A DNA stretch of 64,000 bases from Amycolatopsis sp. 195334CR. GTDB lineage: Bacteria; Actinomycetota; Actinomycetes; Mycobacteriales; Pseudonocardiaceae. Shown in pieces: positions 33,150 to 41,461 of this stretch (the first letter of the stretch is position 1; each line of letters starts with the position of its first letter). The DNA is taken from the NCBI RefSeq assembly GCF_017309385.1, contig NZ_JAFJMJ010000002.1, positions 372,001 to 436,000 of the forward strand, written 5' to 3'. The position numbers were made by a program, and so were the translations under genes. The notes under the pieces were generated by a model. It was not told the DNA's origin and did no database searches. It saw nothing but the letters and a program-made list of their open reading frames with translations.

Positions 33150-34507
33150 GCGAAGGACCCGATCTGGTCGTGGCTGGTGCGGGCGGCGGGCTCGCCGGGG
33201 CGTTGCGGGCCGCCGAACTCGGGCTGAGCGTGCTGGTGGTCGAAGCGAGCGAGCACTTCCGGCGCGGCAACAACACCTCGATGTCCACCGCGATGTTCCC
33301 CGGTGCCGGTTCGCGCTGGCAGCGGGAAGCGGGGATCGACGATTCCCCCGGCGGTTTTGTCGCCGACATCATGGCGAAGACCCACGGCCGGGCCGAACCC
33401 CGGCTGGCGCGCACGCTGGCCGAGGTCAGCGCGCCGCTGGTGGAGTGGCTGGCCGACGCGGTGCGGTTGCCGCTCTCGCTGGTCACCGACTTCAACTACC
33501 CCGGCCACGCGGTCCCGCGCTGCCACTCGATCCCCGGGCGGCACGGGTCCGGGGTGATCGACCACCTGGCCCGCCTGGTCACCGAGCACCCCGCCATCGA
33601 CCTGCTCGTGCCCGCGAAACTGGTGGACGTGCTGACCGATGTGGACGGTGCCGTGCGGGCGGTGGTGGTCCGCGACCCGAGCGGCGCGGAGGAGGAGATC
33701 CCGGCGCGCGCGGTGTTGCTGGCCACCAACGGTTACGGTGCCGACCGCGAGCTGGTGCGGCGGCACCTGCCGGAGATCGCGGACGCGTTGTACCAGGGCA
33801 GCGACCAGTCGCTCGGCGACGCCCTGCGCATCGGCGAAAAGCTCGGCGCGGCAACGGGTTTCCTGGACGCCTACCAGGGGCACGGCGCGGTCGCGGCGAA
33901 CGCGGGCACGCTGGTCGGCTGGGCCACGATCATCCACGGTGGCATCCTGGTCGACCTCGGTGGCCGCCGGTTCGGCGACGAGACCCGGGGCTATTCGGAG
34001 TACGCCGCCGAACTGGCCGCACGGCCGGGCGGCACCGGCTGGATCGTGCTCGACGAGGTGATCTTCGAGCAGTGCCAGCCGTTCCAGGACTTCCGCGACA
34101 CGGTTTCCGCCGGCGCGGTGCACTTCGCCGACGACATCGCGTCGCTGGCGCGCGTCACCGGCCTGCCGCCGGACGCGCTCGCCGCCGAACTCGGCACCGC
34201 CGCCGCGATCGCGCGGGGTGAGCGGGCCGACGAGTTCGGCCGCACGAACTGGGAGCGCCCGCTCGCGCCGCGGTACGCCGCGGTCCGCGTGGTGCCCGCG
34301 TTGTTCCACACGCAGGGCGGGTTGCTGGTGAACGAGAACGCCGCCGTGGTCGACGCCGCCGACCGGCCGATCCCCGGGCTGTACGCGGCCGGGGGCGCGG
34401 CCGCCGGGATCTCCGGCCACGGCGCCGACGGCTACCTGCCGGGCAACGGCCTGCTGCCCGCGTTCGGCCTGTCCTACCTGGCCGCGAACGACATCGCTAA
34501 GGAGTAA
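33146..34507 (+). CDS. FAD-dependent oxidoreductase (fumarate reductase flavoprotein/tricarballylate dehydrogenase-like)
   Basis: The protein has 453 residues from GTG 33146. The N-terminal dinucleotide motif is VVAGAGGGLAGALRAAELG (residues 8-26), and the FAD-closing segment near the C-terminus is GLYAAGGAAAGISGHGADGY. The split flavin and capping domains match the succinate dehydrogenase/fumarate reductase flavoprotein superfamily, which also holds TcuA-like and 3-ketosteroid dehydrogenases. No heme or signal peptide is present, so it is cytoplasmic. It likely oxidises or reduces a C-C bond next to a carboxylate or carbonyl. Confidence 0.88.
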   Translation: MSEGPDLVVAGAGGGLAGALRAAELGLSVLVVEASEHFRRGNNTSMSTAMFPGAGSRWQREAGIDDSPGGFVADIMAKTHGRAEPRLARTLAEVSAPLVEWLADAVRLPLSLVTDFNYPGHAVPRCHSIPGRHGSGVIDHLARLVTEHPAIDLLVPAKLVDVLTDVDGAVRAVVVRDPSGAEEEIPARAVLLATNGYGADRELVRRHLPEIADALYQGSDQSLGDALRIGEKLGAATGFLDAYQGHGAVAANAGTLVGWATIIHGGILVDLGGRRFGDETRGYSEYAAELAARPGGTGWIVLDEVIFEQCQPFQDFRDTVSAGAVHFADDIASLARVTGLPPDALAAELGTAAAIARGERADEFGRTNWERPLAPRYAAVRVVPALFHTQGGLLVNENAAVVDAADRPIPGLYAAGGAAAGISGHGADGYLPGNGLLPAFGLSYLAANDIAKE

Positions 34508-34513
34508 ACGGAA

Positions 34514-35980
34514 GTGGCTACAACAGAACTGCTGGTCCGCAACGTTCGCGTGGTGCGCCCGGAGGACGCCGACGGGGTGCCGGAACTGCTCGACATCGCG
34601 GTGAACGACGGCACGATCGTCCGCGTCGGACCGGGCCTGGACCCGGCCGGCGCCGCCACCGTGGTCGACGGCCGCGGCCTGCTCGCCTTCCCCGGCGTGG
34701 TGGACGCCCACCAGCACTGGGGCATCTACAACGAACTGGGCACCGACACCCGGACCGAGAGCCGTGCGAGCGCGCAGGGCGGGGTGACCACCGCGCTGAC
34801 CTACATGCGCACCGGGCAGTACTACCTCAACAAGGGCGGCAGCTACCGCGAGTTCTTCCCGGAGGTGCTCGGCGCCGCCGCCGGTAAGTCCTATGTGGAC
34901 TACGCGTTCCACCTCGCGCCGATGATGGCGCAGCACATCGACGAGATCCCGGACCTGGTCGAAGAGCACGGGGTCACCTCGTTCAAGATCTTCATGTTCT
35001 ACGGCAGCCACGGCCTGCACGGGCGGTCGAGCAGCCAGAGCGACTTCCTGATGATCCCGCCGGAGGAGCGCTACGACCTGGCGCACTTCGAGTTCGTCAT
35101 GCGCGGCATCCAGCGGGCGCGCGAGCAGCTCACCGACTACGCGGACCACCTTTCGCTGTCGCTGCACTGCGAAACGGCCGAGATCATGACGGCGTACACG
35201 AAGCTGGTGGAGCAGGACACCTCGGTGTCCGGGCTGCGGGCGTACAGCCGGTCGCGGCCGCCGCACTCGGAGGGGCTGGCGGTGACGATCGCGTCCTACC
35301 TCGCGCACGAGACCGGGCTGCCGAACATCAACCTGCTGCACCTGTCGTCGGAGAAGGCGCTGGATGCCGCGCTGCGCATGGCGAAGACGTTCCCGCAGGT
35401 GGATTTCCGGCGTGAGGTGACGGTCGGGCACCTGCTGGCCGATGTGGACACCGCGAGCGGGATCGGCGGCAAGGTCAACCCGCCGCTGCGTGAGCGGGAG
35501 GACGTCGAGGCGCTGTGGGGGCACGTGCTCGCCGGTGAGGTCGACTGGGTGGTCAGTGATCACGCGTGCTGCCGCGACGAACTGAAGTTCGGCGAGGACC
35601 GGGACGACGTGTTCCTGGCGAAGTCCGGCTTCGGCGGGGCGGAGTACCTGCTGCCGGGTCTGGTCGGCGAGGGCGTGAAGCGGGGGCTCTCGCTCCAGCA
35701 CATCGCGCGACTGACCTCGTGGAACCCGGCGCGGCGGTATGGCCTGCTGCGCAAGGGCACCATCGCCGAGGGGTACGACGCGGACTTCGCGCTGGTGGAC
35801 CCGGACGTTTCGTGGACCGTACGCGCGGCCGAGTCGGAGTCGACGCAGGAGTACACGCCGTTCGAAGGCTTCCCGATGACCGCGAAGGTCACCGACACCT
35901 TCGTGCGCGGCCACCACGTCTACGCCGACGGCAAGGTGACGGGGGAGCCGATCGGCCAGTACCAGCGACGAGGCCGCTGA
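34514..35980 (+). CDS. Dihydropyrimidinase/hydantoinase-like amidohydrolase
   Basis: The protein has 488 residues from GTG 34514. It has the complete binuclear metal site of cyclic amidohydrolases: DAHQHW (HxH) near residue 62, a Lys for carboxylation in SFKIFMFYGSHG near 158, His in LSLHCETAE near 218, His in NLLHLSSEKAL near 277, and Asp in WVVSDHACC near 350. The fold and length match dihydropyrimidinase, hydantoinase and dihydroorotase. It probably opens a cyclic amide, imide or ureide ring. It lies 6 bases after the flavoprotein gene and is the last gene of the rightward operon. Confidence 0.9.
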   Translation: MATTELLVRNVRVVRPEDADGVPELLDIAVNDGTIVRVGPGLDPAGAATVVDGRGLLAFPGVVDAHQHWGIYNELGTDTRTESRASAQGGVTTALTYMRTGQYYLNKGGSYREFFPEVLGAAAGKSYVDYAFHLAPMMAQHIDEIPDLVEEHGVTSFKIFMFYGSHGLHGRSSSQSDFLMIPPEERYDLAHFEFVMRGIQRAREQLTDYADHLSLSLHCETAEIMTAYTKLVEQDTSVSGLRAYSRSRPPHSEGLAVTIASYLAHETGLPNINLLHLSSEKALDAALRMAKTFPQVDFRREVTVGHLLADVDTASGIGGKVNPPLREREDVEALWGHVLAGEVDWVVSDHACCRDELKFGEDRDDVFLAKSGFGGAEYLLPGLVGEGVKRGLSLQHIARLTSWNPARRYGLLRKGTIAEGYDADFALVDPDVSWTVRAAESESTQEYTPFEGFPMTAKVTDTFVRGHHVYADGKVTGEPIGQYQRRGR

Positions 35981-36010
35981 CCGGGCTCGGCGGGTTGCTC
36001 TTTGAAAAGC

Positions 36011-36781
36011 TCAGTGCACGGCGAGCGGGGCCCGGGTGATCTCGTCGGCGGCTACCCGCACCAGGTCGCGGTAGTGGTCGACGAGGTCCGGGGTGAAGCG
36101 GTACTCCGGCCCGCAGATGCTGATCGCGCCCTGCACCTCGCCGTTCGGGCCGAACACCGGTGCGGCCACCGAACCCGCCCCCGCCTGGCGCTCGCCGAGC
36201 GACACGGCGACGCCGTCCTCGGTGACCCGCCGGAGTTCGGCGCGCAGGTCGTCCTCGGCCACGATGGTGCGGTCGGTCAGCGCGTCGCGCGGGGCGGTGA
36301 GCAGCGCCTCGCGGCGGTCGTCGGGCAGGTTCGCCAGGATCACCTTGCCCGACGACCCGGCGTGCAGCGGGAACCGCTTGCCCAGCTCGACGGTCATCTT
36401 GATCTCGCGCTCGCTCTCGAACTGCTCCAGGTAGACGCGCTGGTCACCGAGCAGGCCGGACAGCGTGGTGGTCTCGCCGGTGTCCTCGCGCAGCCTGCGC
36501 AACACCGGGGCGGCGGCGGCACGGAGGTCGAACCGGCGCAGCGCGCTCGCGCCGAGCGCCACCGCGGCCGGGCCGAGGCGGTACCCTGCCACGCCGGGGT
36601 CGGTGCCGAGCATCTCGCGCGAGACCAGCGACTGGAGGATGCGGTAGACCACCGCCTTCGACACGCCCAGCTCGCGGCTGATCTCGCTGACCCCGCGGTA
36701 CTTCGGCCCGGCGGCGAACAGCAGCAGCACGTCGGCGACCCGGCCGGCCACTTCGGTGCCGGAGGTTTTGTCTTTGGTCAC
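36011..36781 (-). CDS. IclR-family transcriptional regulator of the catabolic island
   Basis: The protein has 256 residues from GTG 36781. Residues about 10-70 are the N-terminal winged HTH (ISRELGVSKAVVYRILQSLVSR), and residues 85-250 the IclR effector domain (FPLHAGSSGKVILANLP). It converges on the rightward catabolic operon with a 30-base gap. The palindrome TGTTTC-N7-GGAACG lies directly upstream of its own start, and near-identical palindromes precede both catabolic operons. It is therefore predicted to regulate itself and the whole island, with a pathway intermediate as effector. Confidence 0.93.
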   Translation of the reverse strand: MTKDKTSGTEVAGRVADVLLLFAAGPKYRGVSEISRELGVSKAVVYRILQSLVSREMLGTDPGVAGYRLGPAAVALGASALRRFDLRAAAAPVLRRLREDTGETTTLSGLLGDQRVYLEQFESEREIKMTVELGKRFPLHAGSSGKVILANLPDDRREALLTAPRDALTDRTIVAEDDLRAELRRVTEDGVAVSLGERQAGAGSVAAPVFGPNGEVQGAISICGPEYRFTPDLVDHYRDLVRVAADEITRAPLAVH

Positions 36782-36787
36782 GAGCCC

Positions 36788-36806
36788 TGTTTCTTTCAGA
36801 GGAACG
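36788..36806. promoter_or_regulatory. Putative IclR operator 3, autoregulatory (TGTTTC-N7-GGAACG)
   Basis: The site lies 7-25 bases upstream of the iclR-type start codon. The left half-site equals operators 1 and 2 (TGTTTC) and the right one differs by one base from operator 2. The internal TTTCAGA again contains TCAG. The position over the ribosome binding and promoter region suits repression. Confidence 0.65.
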
Positions 36807-36927
36807 ACTAGTTCAGTGTGACGGGTGAAATTCCCTCGGTCAAGCTGCGGCGTTCCGCCCAGCGGTACGCCGTGCCGGGTGTGTTGCCTGCTAGCGTGGT
36901 CCGCGTTGATCGAACCAGGGGGAGCCG

Positions 36928-37545
36928 ATGACCAGAGTCCTGCGCGACGAGGCCGAACTGCGGGAGCTGATCCGCGAGCCGCACCGGCTGGTCGCCGAGA
37001 AGCACATCGACCACATCGACCCGGAGTCGCGGCGGTTCATCGAGGCCAGCCCGTTCTTCCTGCTGGCGACCTCGGACGCCGAGGGGCACTGCGACGTCTC
37101 CCCGCGCGGCGACCCGGCCGGGAGCGTGCTGGTGCTGGACGAGCACACGCTCGCCTTCGCCGACCGCAAGGGCAACCGGCGCCTGGACAACCTGCGGAAC
37201 ATCCTGGCGCACCCACAGGTCGGGTTGCTGTTCGTGGTGCCGGGCATCGGTGACACGCTGCGCGTCAACGGCAGCGCGCGAGTGGTGACCGAGGCGCCCT
37301 ACCTGCCGTCCATGGCCGTGGCGGGCGTGGTGCCGGTGATCGCCGTCGAGGTGCGGGTGGAGGAGCTGTACTCGCACTGCAGCAAGGCGTTCCTGCGCTC
37401 GAAGCTGTGGGACCCGGCCGCGTGGCCGGACCGCCGCTCGGTGCCGACCGCCGGGCAGCTCGCCCGCTCCCAAAGCGGCACCCGCATCCCGGCACGCATG
37501 CTGGACGCCGCCCTCCGCACGGAAGCCAAACACAACCAGTACTGA
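36928..37545 (+). CDS. FMN-dependent PPOX-family (MSMEG_1061-type) protein, paralogue
   Basis: The protein has 205 residues from ATG 36928. It aligns along its length with the protein at 20262-20834: AEKHIDHIDPESRRFIEAS, ATSDAEGHCDVSPRGDPAGS and FADRKGNRRLDNLRNIL. These are the flavin-binding segments of split-barrel PPOX proteins. It has a longer C-terminal tail (GTRIPARMLDAALRTEAK). The reaction is unknown. No iron-box-like site precedes it, unlike the paralogue. It is divergent from the iclR-type gene. Confidence 0.9.
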   Translation: MTRVLRDEAELRELIREPHRLVAEKHIDHIDPESRRFIEASPFFLLATSDAEGHCDVSPRGDPAGSVLVLDEHTLAFADRKGNRRLDNLRNILAHPQVGLLFVVPGIGDTLRVNGSARVVTEAPYLPSMAVAGVVPVIAVEVRVEELYSHCSKAFLRSKLWDPAAWPDRRSVPTAGQLARSQSGTRIPARMLDAALRTEAKHNQY

Positions 37546-37560
37546 CCCGCCAGCCGCCTG

Positions 37561-37586
37561 GTGAGTGCAGTGAAAGCCACATTCAC
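37561..37586. repeat. Hairpin related to the dispersed AAAGCCACATTC element
   Basis: GTGAGTG at 37561 can pair with CATTCAC at 37580 (one G-T pair) around a 12-base loop. The right side contains AAAGCCACATTC, as in the arm of the palindrome at 1811-1865. It lies 15 bases after the PPOX stop codon and may help terminate transcription. Confidence 0.5.
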
Positions 37587-37626
37587 CGCGTCGGCGCTGT
37601 GTCCTGGTGGCCGTGGCCGGGATGCG

Positions 37627-37640
37627 TGGAACCCGTTCTA
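37627..37640. promoter_or_regulatory. KstR-like site TGGAACCCGTTCTA
   Basis: The sequence fits TNNAACNNGTTNNA, the operator form reported for the TetR-family cholesterol regulator KstR. Its last three bases are the stop codon of the SnoaL-like gene, a poor position for control. A second near match lies just upstream of that gene. Confidence 0.3.
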
Positions 37641-38135
37641 GTCCGCGGTGGCGGGGGCCGGGGCCCAGCGGTTGGCGGTGAAGCGGAGGCTCGGCAGGTC
37701 GTCGAGCGAGTGGCTGGTCTCGTACGTGCGCTGGTAGCCGGTGCGGGCGATGCGCCAGCGCCCGTCGGCGCCCCGGCGGTACGTGTCTTCGTAGAACGCC
37801 GCGCCCGCGATCACCACCCGGTGCTCCGTCGCGATCACCAGGTCCTGGAACGCCCAGGTCCCCGTCGCCCGGTCCCCGTCGAGGTCGATTTCGGGCTGCG
37901 TGGCGAAGTGCGTGGTGATGATCTCCGGCACCAGCGTGGTGCGCAGGAACTCCAGGATGGCCTCCCGGCCGGCGAGCGCCAGCGGCTTCCCGTAGGACGG
38001 CGTGCCGTAGTCGGCGACCGCGTCCTCGGTGAGGGCGTCGGCCAGGTCGTCCCAGTCCTTCGTGTCGACGCAGCGGAGGTAGCGGTACTTGAGCCGCTTG
38101 ATCTCTTCGAGCGCGATGAGGTCGGCGATGTCCAT
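37638..38135 (-). CDS. NTF2-like (SnoaL/ketosteroid-isomerase fold) protein
   Basis: The protein has 165 residues from ATG 38135. The fold is seen in the N-terminal helix pair (IADLIALEEIKRLKYRYLRC), the WDDLADALTEDAVADY segment, and the C-terminal sheet (AAFYEDTYRRGADGRWRIA). These are typical of the SnoaL_4 branch, where members act as isomerases, cyclases or dehydratases on steroid, polyketide or aromatic substrates. It lies downstream of the nitronate monooxygenase gene on the same strand with a 45-base gap, and could be part of that operon or have its own promoter. Confidence 0.85.
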   Translation of the reverse strand: MDIADLIALEEIKRLKYRYLRCVDTKDWDDLADALTEDAVADYGTPSYGKPLALAGREAILEFLRTTLVPEIITTHFATQPEIDLDGDRATGTWAFQDLVIATEHRVVIAGAAFYEDTYRRGADGRWRIARTGYQRTYETSHSLDDLPSLRFTANRWAPAPATAD

Positions 38136-38169
38136 GCGCACCAGCTTCCGCCCCCGCCGCCGCTGACGC

Positions 38170-38183
38170 AAGAACGTGTTCTA
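38170..38183. promoter_or_regulatory. KstR-like inverted repeat (AGAAC-GT-GTTCT)
   Basis: The sequence AAGAACGTGTTCTA matches TNNAACNNGTTNNA except for the first base, and its AGAAC/GTTCT arms are perfectly inverted. It is 35-48 bases before the SnoaL-like start codon, a good place for an operator, and overlaps the stop codon of the upstream gene. Confidence 0.4.
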
Positions 38184-39143
38184 ATTTTCCGCCGAGACCG
38201 GGGGCAGGGCGGCGCGGGCCGCGCGGTACTCCTCGACGATGCGCGCGACGATCTCGGCCGCGGGCAGCACCGAGTCGATCAGCCCCGCCGACTGCCCCGC
38301 CTCGACCTTGCCCTCGGCGACATCACCGTGCAGCGCCGCGTCCTTCAGCGAGGACGCCTGGAAGGTCTTGCGCCGCAGTGCTTCCTCGGCGCCGCTGTCC
38401 TCCAGGTCGAGCATTCGCGCGGTGAACTCGTTGGCCACCGACCGGATCACGCCGAGTCCGCGCCCGACCGTCCGCGTGCCGTCGACACCCGCGCCGAGCA
38501 CGGCCGCCTTGTAGCCGGGGTGCACCGAAGCTTCCTCGCTGGCCAGGAAGCGCGTGCCGAACTGCGCGCCCCCGGCGCCCAGCGCGAGCATCGCGGCCAG
38601 CCCGGCACCGTCGGCGATCCCGCCGGACGCGAGCACCGGCACCTCCGGCACCGCCCGCACCACGGCCCGGACCAGCACCTGCGTGGTGACCATCGCGGGC
38701 GGCGGGTGCCCACCGGCCTCCGCACCGACCACCACCAGCGCGTCGACCCCGGCCGCGGCCGCCTTCCTGGCGTGCTCGGTCCCGGCGACCACGTGCAGGC
38801 ACCGCGTGCCCACCGCGTGGAACCGCTCCAGGTACCGCCGCGGCCCGCCCTGCGAAGCGATCAGCACCGGCGGACGCCGGTCGAGCAGCAGCTCGATCAC
38901 CGCGTCCGCGTCCGCCCGGTACAGCGGGAGGTTCACCGCCCACGGCCGGTCGGTGCCCGCCGCCACCTCGTCGAGCGTGCGGGCCAGGTCCGGCAGGCGC
39001 ATCGGCCCCGCCGCGACCACCCCGAGCCCACCGGCGCCGCTGACCGCGAGCGGCAGCGCCGAACTGGACGACGCCCACGACATGCCCGCCTGCACGATCG
39101 GCAGCTCGATGCCGAGCAACCGGGTCACCGCGGTGCTGATCAC
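38181..39143 (-). CDS. Nitronate monooxygenase-family flavoenzyme
   Basis: The protein has 320 residues from GTG 39143. It is an FMN TIM barrel of the 2-nitropropane dioxygenase/NMO family: PIVQAGMSWASSSSALPLA at the N-terminus, VVVGAEAGGHPPPAMVTT with the catalytic-histidine-type GGH motif near residue 145, and VLASGGIADGAGLAAML for phosphate binding. It oxidises nitronates, but relatives also include enoyl-ACP reductases, so the real role here may differ. It overlaps the acyl-CoA ligase gene by four bases and is the last enzyme of the operon. Confidence 0.88.
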   Translation of the reverse strand: MISTAVTRLLGIELPIVQAGMSWASSSSALPLAVSGAGGLGVVAAGPMRLPDLARTLDEVAAGTDRPWAVNLPLYRADADAVIELLLDRRPPVLIASQGGPRRYLERFHAVGTRCLHVVAGTEHARKAAAAGVDALVVVGAEAGGHPPPAMVTTQVLVRAVVRAVPEVPVLASGGIADGAGLAAMLALGAGGAQFGTRFLASEEASVHPGYKAAVLGAGVDGTRTVGRGLGVIRSVANEFTARMLDLEDSGAEEALRRKTFQASSLKDAALHGDVAEGKVEAGQSAGLIDSVLPAAEIVARIVEEYRAARAALPPVSAEN

Positions 39144-40714
39144 GACAACACCTCGCCGAGCAGGGCCCGCGCGTGCTCGGCCAGCCGGTTCTTCTGCACC
39201 TTCGAGCTGGCCGTCATGCCGATGCCTTCGAAGCCGTCGACCACGCGCAGGTGCCGCGGCACCTTGAAGCCGGCCATCCGCGCCCGCGCCCACGCGAGCA
39301 GTTCCTCCGGGGTGAGCCCCGGATCGCTGAGCACCACGAAGGCGAACGGCACTTCGAGCAGCCGGTCGTCCGGCACCCCGACCACCGCCGCCTGCCGCAC
39401 CAGCGGATGCCGGTGCAGCACGTCCTCGATGTCCGCGGGCGCCACGTTCTCCCCGCCGACGCGGATGATGTCCTTGGTGCGCCCGGAAAAGTGCAGCCTG
39501 CCCGACTCGTCCAGCGAACCGATGTCCCCTGTGGACAACCAGCCGTCGGCGTCGATCGTCGCAGCCGTCTTGACCGGATCGCCGAGATAACCCCGCATCA
39601 CGTTCCACCCGCGCACCAGGATCGAGCCCGGTTCACCCGGCCCGCAGTCGCGGCGGTCGTCGAAGTCGCGGATGCGGACCTCCACCCCCGGTTCGATCGC
39701 CATCGCCCCGGACGCCCGGACCTCCTCCGGCTCCCACCACGCCGACTGCGCCACGTTCGGTGACGCCTCGGAAAGTCCGTACCCGGCAACACATTCCCGT
39801 GCCCCGAGTTCGTCGATGACCCGCCGGATCACCGTCGGGGAGGCGGCCACCCAGGCACCGCGCAAGCACAAGCGCGGCCGGTCGGGGTGGTTGAGCAGCA
39901 ACAGCGCGATGGTGTCGTTGCCGGAGAAGTGCGTGCAGCGCTCGTCCGCCAGCAGCCGCAGCGCCTCGGCCGGTTCGAACTTGGGCATGGTGACCAGCGT
40001 GGTGGCGTGCTGGACCGACGCCAGCACGGACAGCGTGCTGCCCGCGACGTGGAAGAACGGCCGCGCCGAGTGGAACCGGTCGCCGGGCCGCAACCCCATC
40101 CGCGTCCCGGAGAAGAACGCGTCCGCGCACATGCTCCGATGCGTCAGCAACACGCCCTTGGGCCGCGCGGTCGTGCCGGAGGTGTACTGCACCAGCAGCA
40201 GATCGTCGGCGACGGCGGTGGGTTCGGTCTTCCGGCCCGCGCCCGCTTCCAGGAACGCGGACCACGAAGTCGCATACGCGGGCACGTCCGCGCCGAGCAT
40301 GACGATCGACTTCAACGCGGGCAGGTCCAGGTCCCCGAGCATCCCGGCGAAATCGGAGCTGAGCACCCGGTCGGCGGTGAACAGCGTGGTGACCTCGGCG
40401 TGCGAGAGCGTGTAGTGCACCTCGTCGGCGGTGAACCGGGTGTTGACCGGCACGGTGATCGCGCCGACCGAACCGATGGCGAGGAACAGCGCCACCCAGT
40501 CCGGCCCGTTGCCCAGGCACAGCCCGATCCGGTCGCCGCGGCCGATCCCGGCGGCCACGAGCGCGTCGCGGATGCGGTCGACGGCCGCGGCCAGTTCGCC
40601 GTAGGTGATCCGCTCGTCGGCCGTCACCACGGCTTCGACGTCGGGCGCGAGCAAGGCCGCGCGCGCCAGCGCTTCGTGCGTGGTGAGCGGGCAGGCGGTG
40701 CGCAGGTCGATCAT
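39140..40714 (-). CDS. AMP-dependent acyl-CoA synthetase/ligase
   Basis: This 524-residue adenylating enzyme starts at ATG 40714. Motifs in order: YTSGTTARPKGVLLTH (P-loop, near residue 177), the AGYGLSEASP adenine-binding segment, STGDIGSLDESGRLHFSGR, and the late Lys in SSKVQKNRL. It activates a carboxylic acid to its CoA thioester with ATP. The chain specificity cannot be read from sequence. The same operon also has a CaiB-type CoA-transferase, so CoA activation occurs by two routes or on two acids. It overlaps both neighbours by four bases. Confidence 0.92.
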   Translation of the reverse strand: MIDLRTACPLTTHEALARAALLAPDVEAVVTADERITYGELAAAVDRIRDALVAAGIGRGDRIGLCLGNGPDWVALFLAIGSVGAITVPVNTRFTADEVHYTLSHAEVTTLFTADRVLSSDFAGMLGDLDLPALKSIVMLGADVPAYATSWSAFLEAGAGRKTEPTAVADDLLLVQYTSGTTARPKGVLLTHRSMCADAFFSGTRMGLRPGDRFHSARPFFHVAGSTLSVLASVQHATTLVTMPKFEPAEALRLLADERCTHFSGNDTIALLLLNHPDRPRLCLRGAWVAASPTVIRRVIDELGARECVAGYGLSEASPNVAQSAWWEPEEVRASGAMAIEPGVEVRIRDFDDRRDCGPGEPGSILVRGWNVMRGYLGDPVKTAATIDADGWLSTGDIGSLDESGRLHFSGRTKDIIRVGGENVAPADIEDVLHRHPLVRQAAVVGVPDDRLLEVPFAFVVLSDPGLTPEELLAWARARMAGFKVPRHLRVVDGFEGIGMTASSKVQKNRLAEHARALLGEVLS

Positions 40715-41460
40715 TCGCTTTCTCCGTTGAACCGGGCGACACCGTCACGCCAGCCGCCGTCGGCGAGGCACTGCTCGATCGCGGACATCTCGATCCGGAT
40801 GCCGCGGTCCAGATCGGTTTCCCCGCCGAGATCCACCGCGCGCTTGGTCAGCGCGATGGCCAGCGGTGGCGCCTTGGCGATCTCCCGCGCGGTTTCCGCG
40901 CCGGTCGAGGCCAGCGCGTCCGGTGCGACCACCTGCGTGACGATCCCCAGCCGCAGCGCGTCTTCGGCGTCGAGCGGGCGATTGGTGAACAGCAGTTCCT
41001 TGGCCTTGCGCTTGCCGATCGCGCGCTGCAGCCGCTGTGTCGCGCCGACCGTGCCCCAGTGCGGTTCGGGGAAGCGGAAAACGGTGCCTTCGGCGGCGAT
41101 GGCGAAGTCGGCGGCCAGGGTGATCTCCCCGCCGGACCCGACCACCGCGCCCTGCACCAGCGCGACCACCGGACGGCGGCACTGCTCGATCGCGGCGTAG
41201 GCGGCGAACGAGGCCACCCGGCGCCGGCGCACCCAGGCCGCGTCCTTGCCGGTGCGCTCCTTGAGGTCGGCACCCGCGCAGAACACCGGACCGCGGCCGC
41301 TCAGCACCACCACCCGGACGTTCTCGTCGGCGTCGATCTCGTCGAACGCCGCCCGCAGCTCTGTGCACATCGGCAGGTCGACCGCGTTGCGTGCGCCGGG
41401 CCGGGTCAGCTCGACGTGCGCGATGCCGTCGGTGACCCCGAGCCGGACCCGGTCAGCCAT
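40711..41460 (-). CDS. Enoyl-CoA hydratase/isomerase (crotonase family), copy A
   Basis: The protein has 249 residues from ATG 41460. It has the crotonase signatures FCAGADLKERT (first oxyanion strand, near residue 60) and GAVVGSGGEITLAADFAIA (second, near residue 104), then FRFPEPHWGTVGATQRLQR. These are typical of hydratases such as methylglutaconyl-CoA hydratase and related enzymes. Its substrate is likely the CoA ester formed by the ligase or CoA-transferase of this operon. One base separates its start codon from the stop of the CoA-transferase gene. Confidence 0.9.
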   Translation of the reverse strand: MADRVRLGVTDGIAHVELTRPGARNAVDLPMCTELRAAFDEIDADENVRVVVLSGRGPVFCAGADLKERTGKDAAWVRRRRVASFAAYAAIEQCRRPVVALVQGAVVGSGGEITLAADFAIAAEGTVFRFPEPHWGTVGATQRLQRAIGKRKAKELLFTNRPLDAEDALRLGIVTQVVAPDALASTGAETAREIAKAPPLAIALTKRAVDLGGETDLDRGIRIEMSAIEQCLADGGWRDGVARFNGESE

Positions 41461-41461
41461 C

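Noticed and set aside
32576..35917. A 1113-residue minus-strand open frame opposite the racemase, flavoprotein and amidohydrolase genes
   Set aside because: It spans three well-supported plus-strand genes, has no family match and shows antisense composition.
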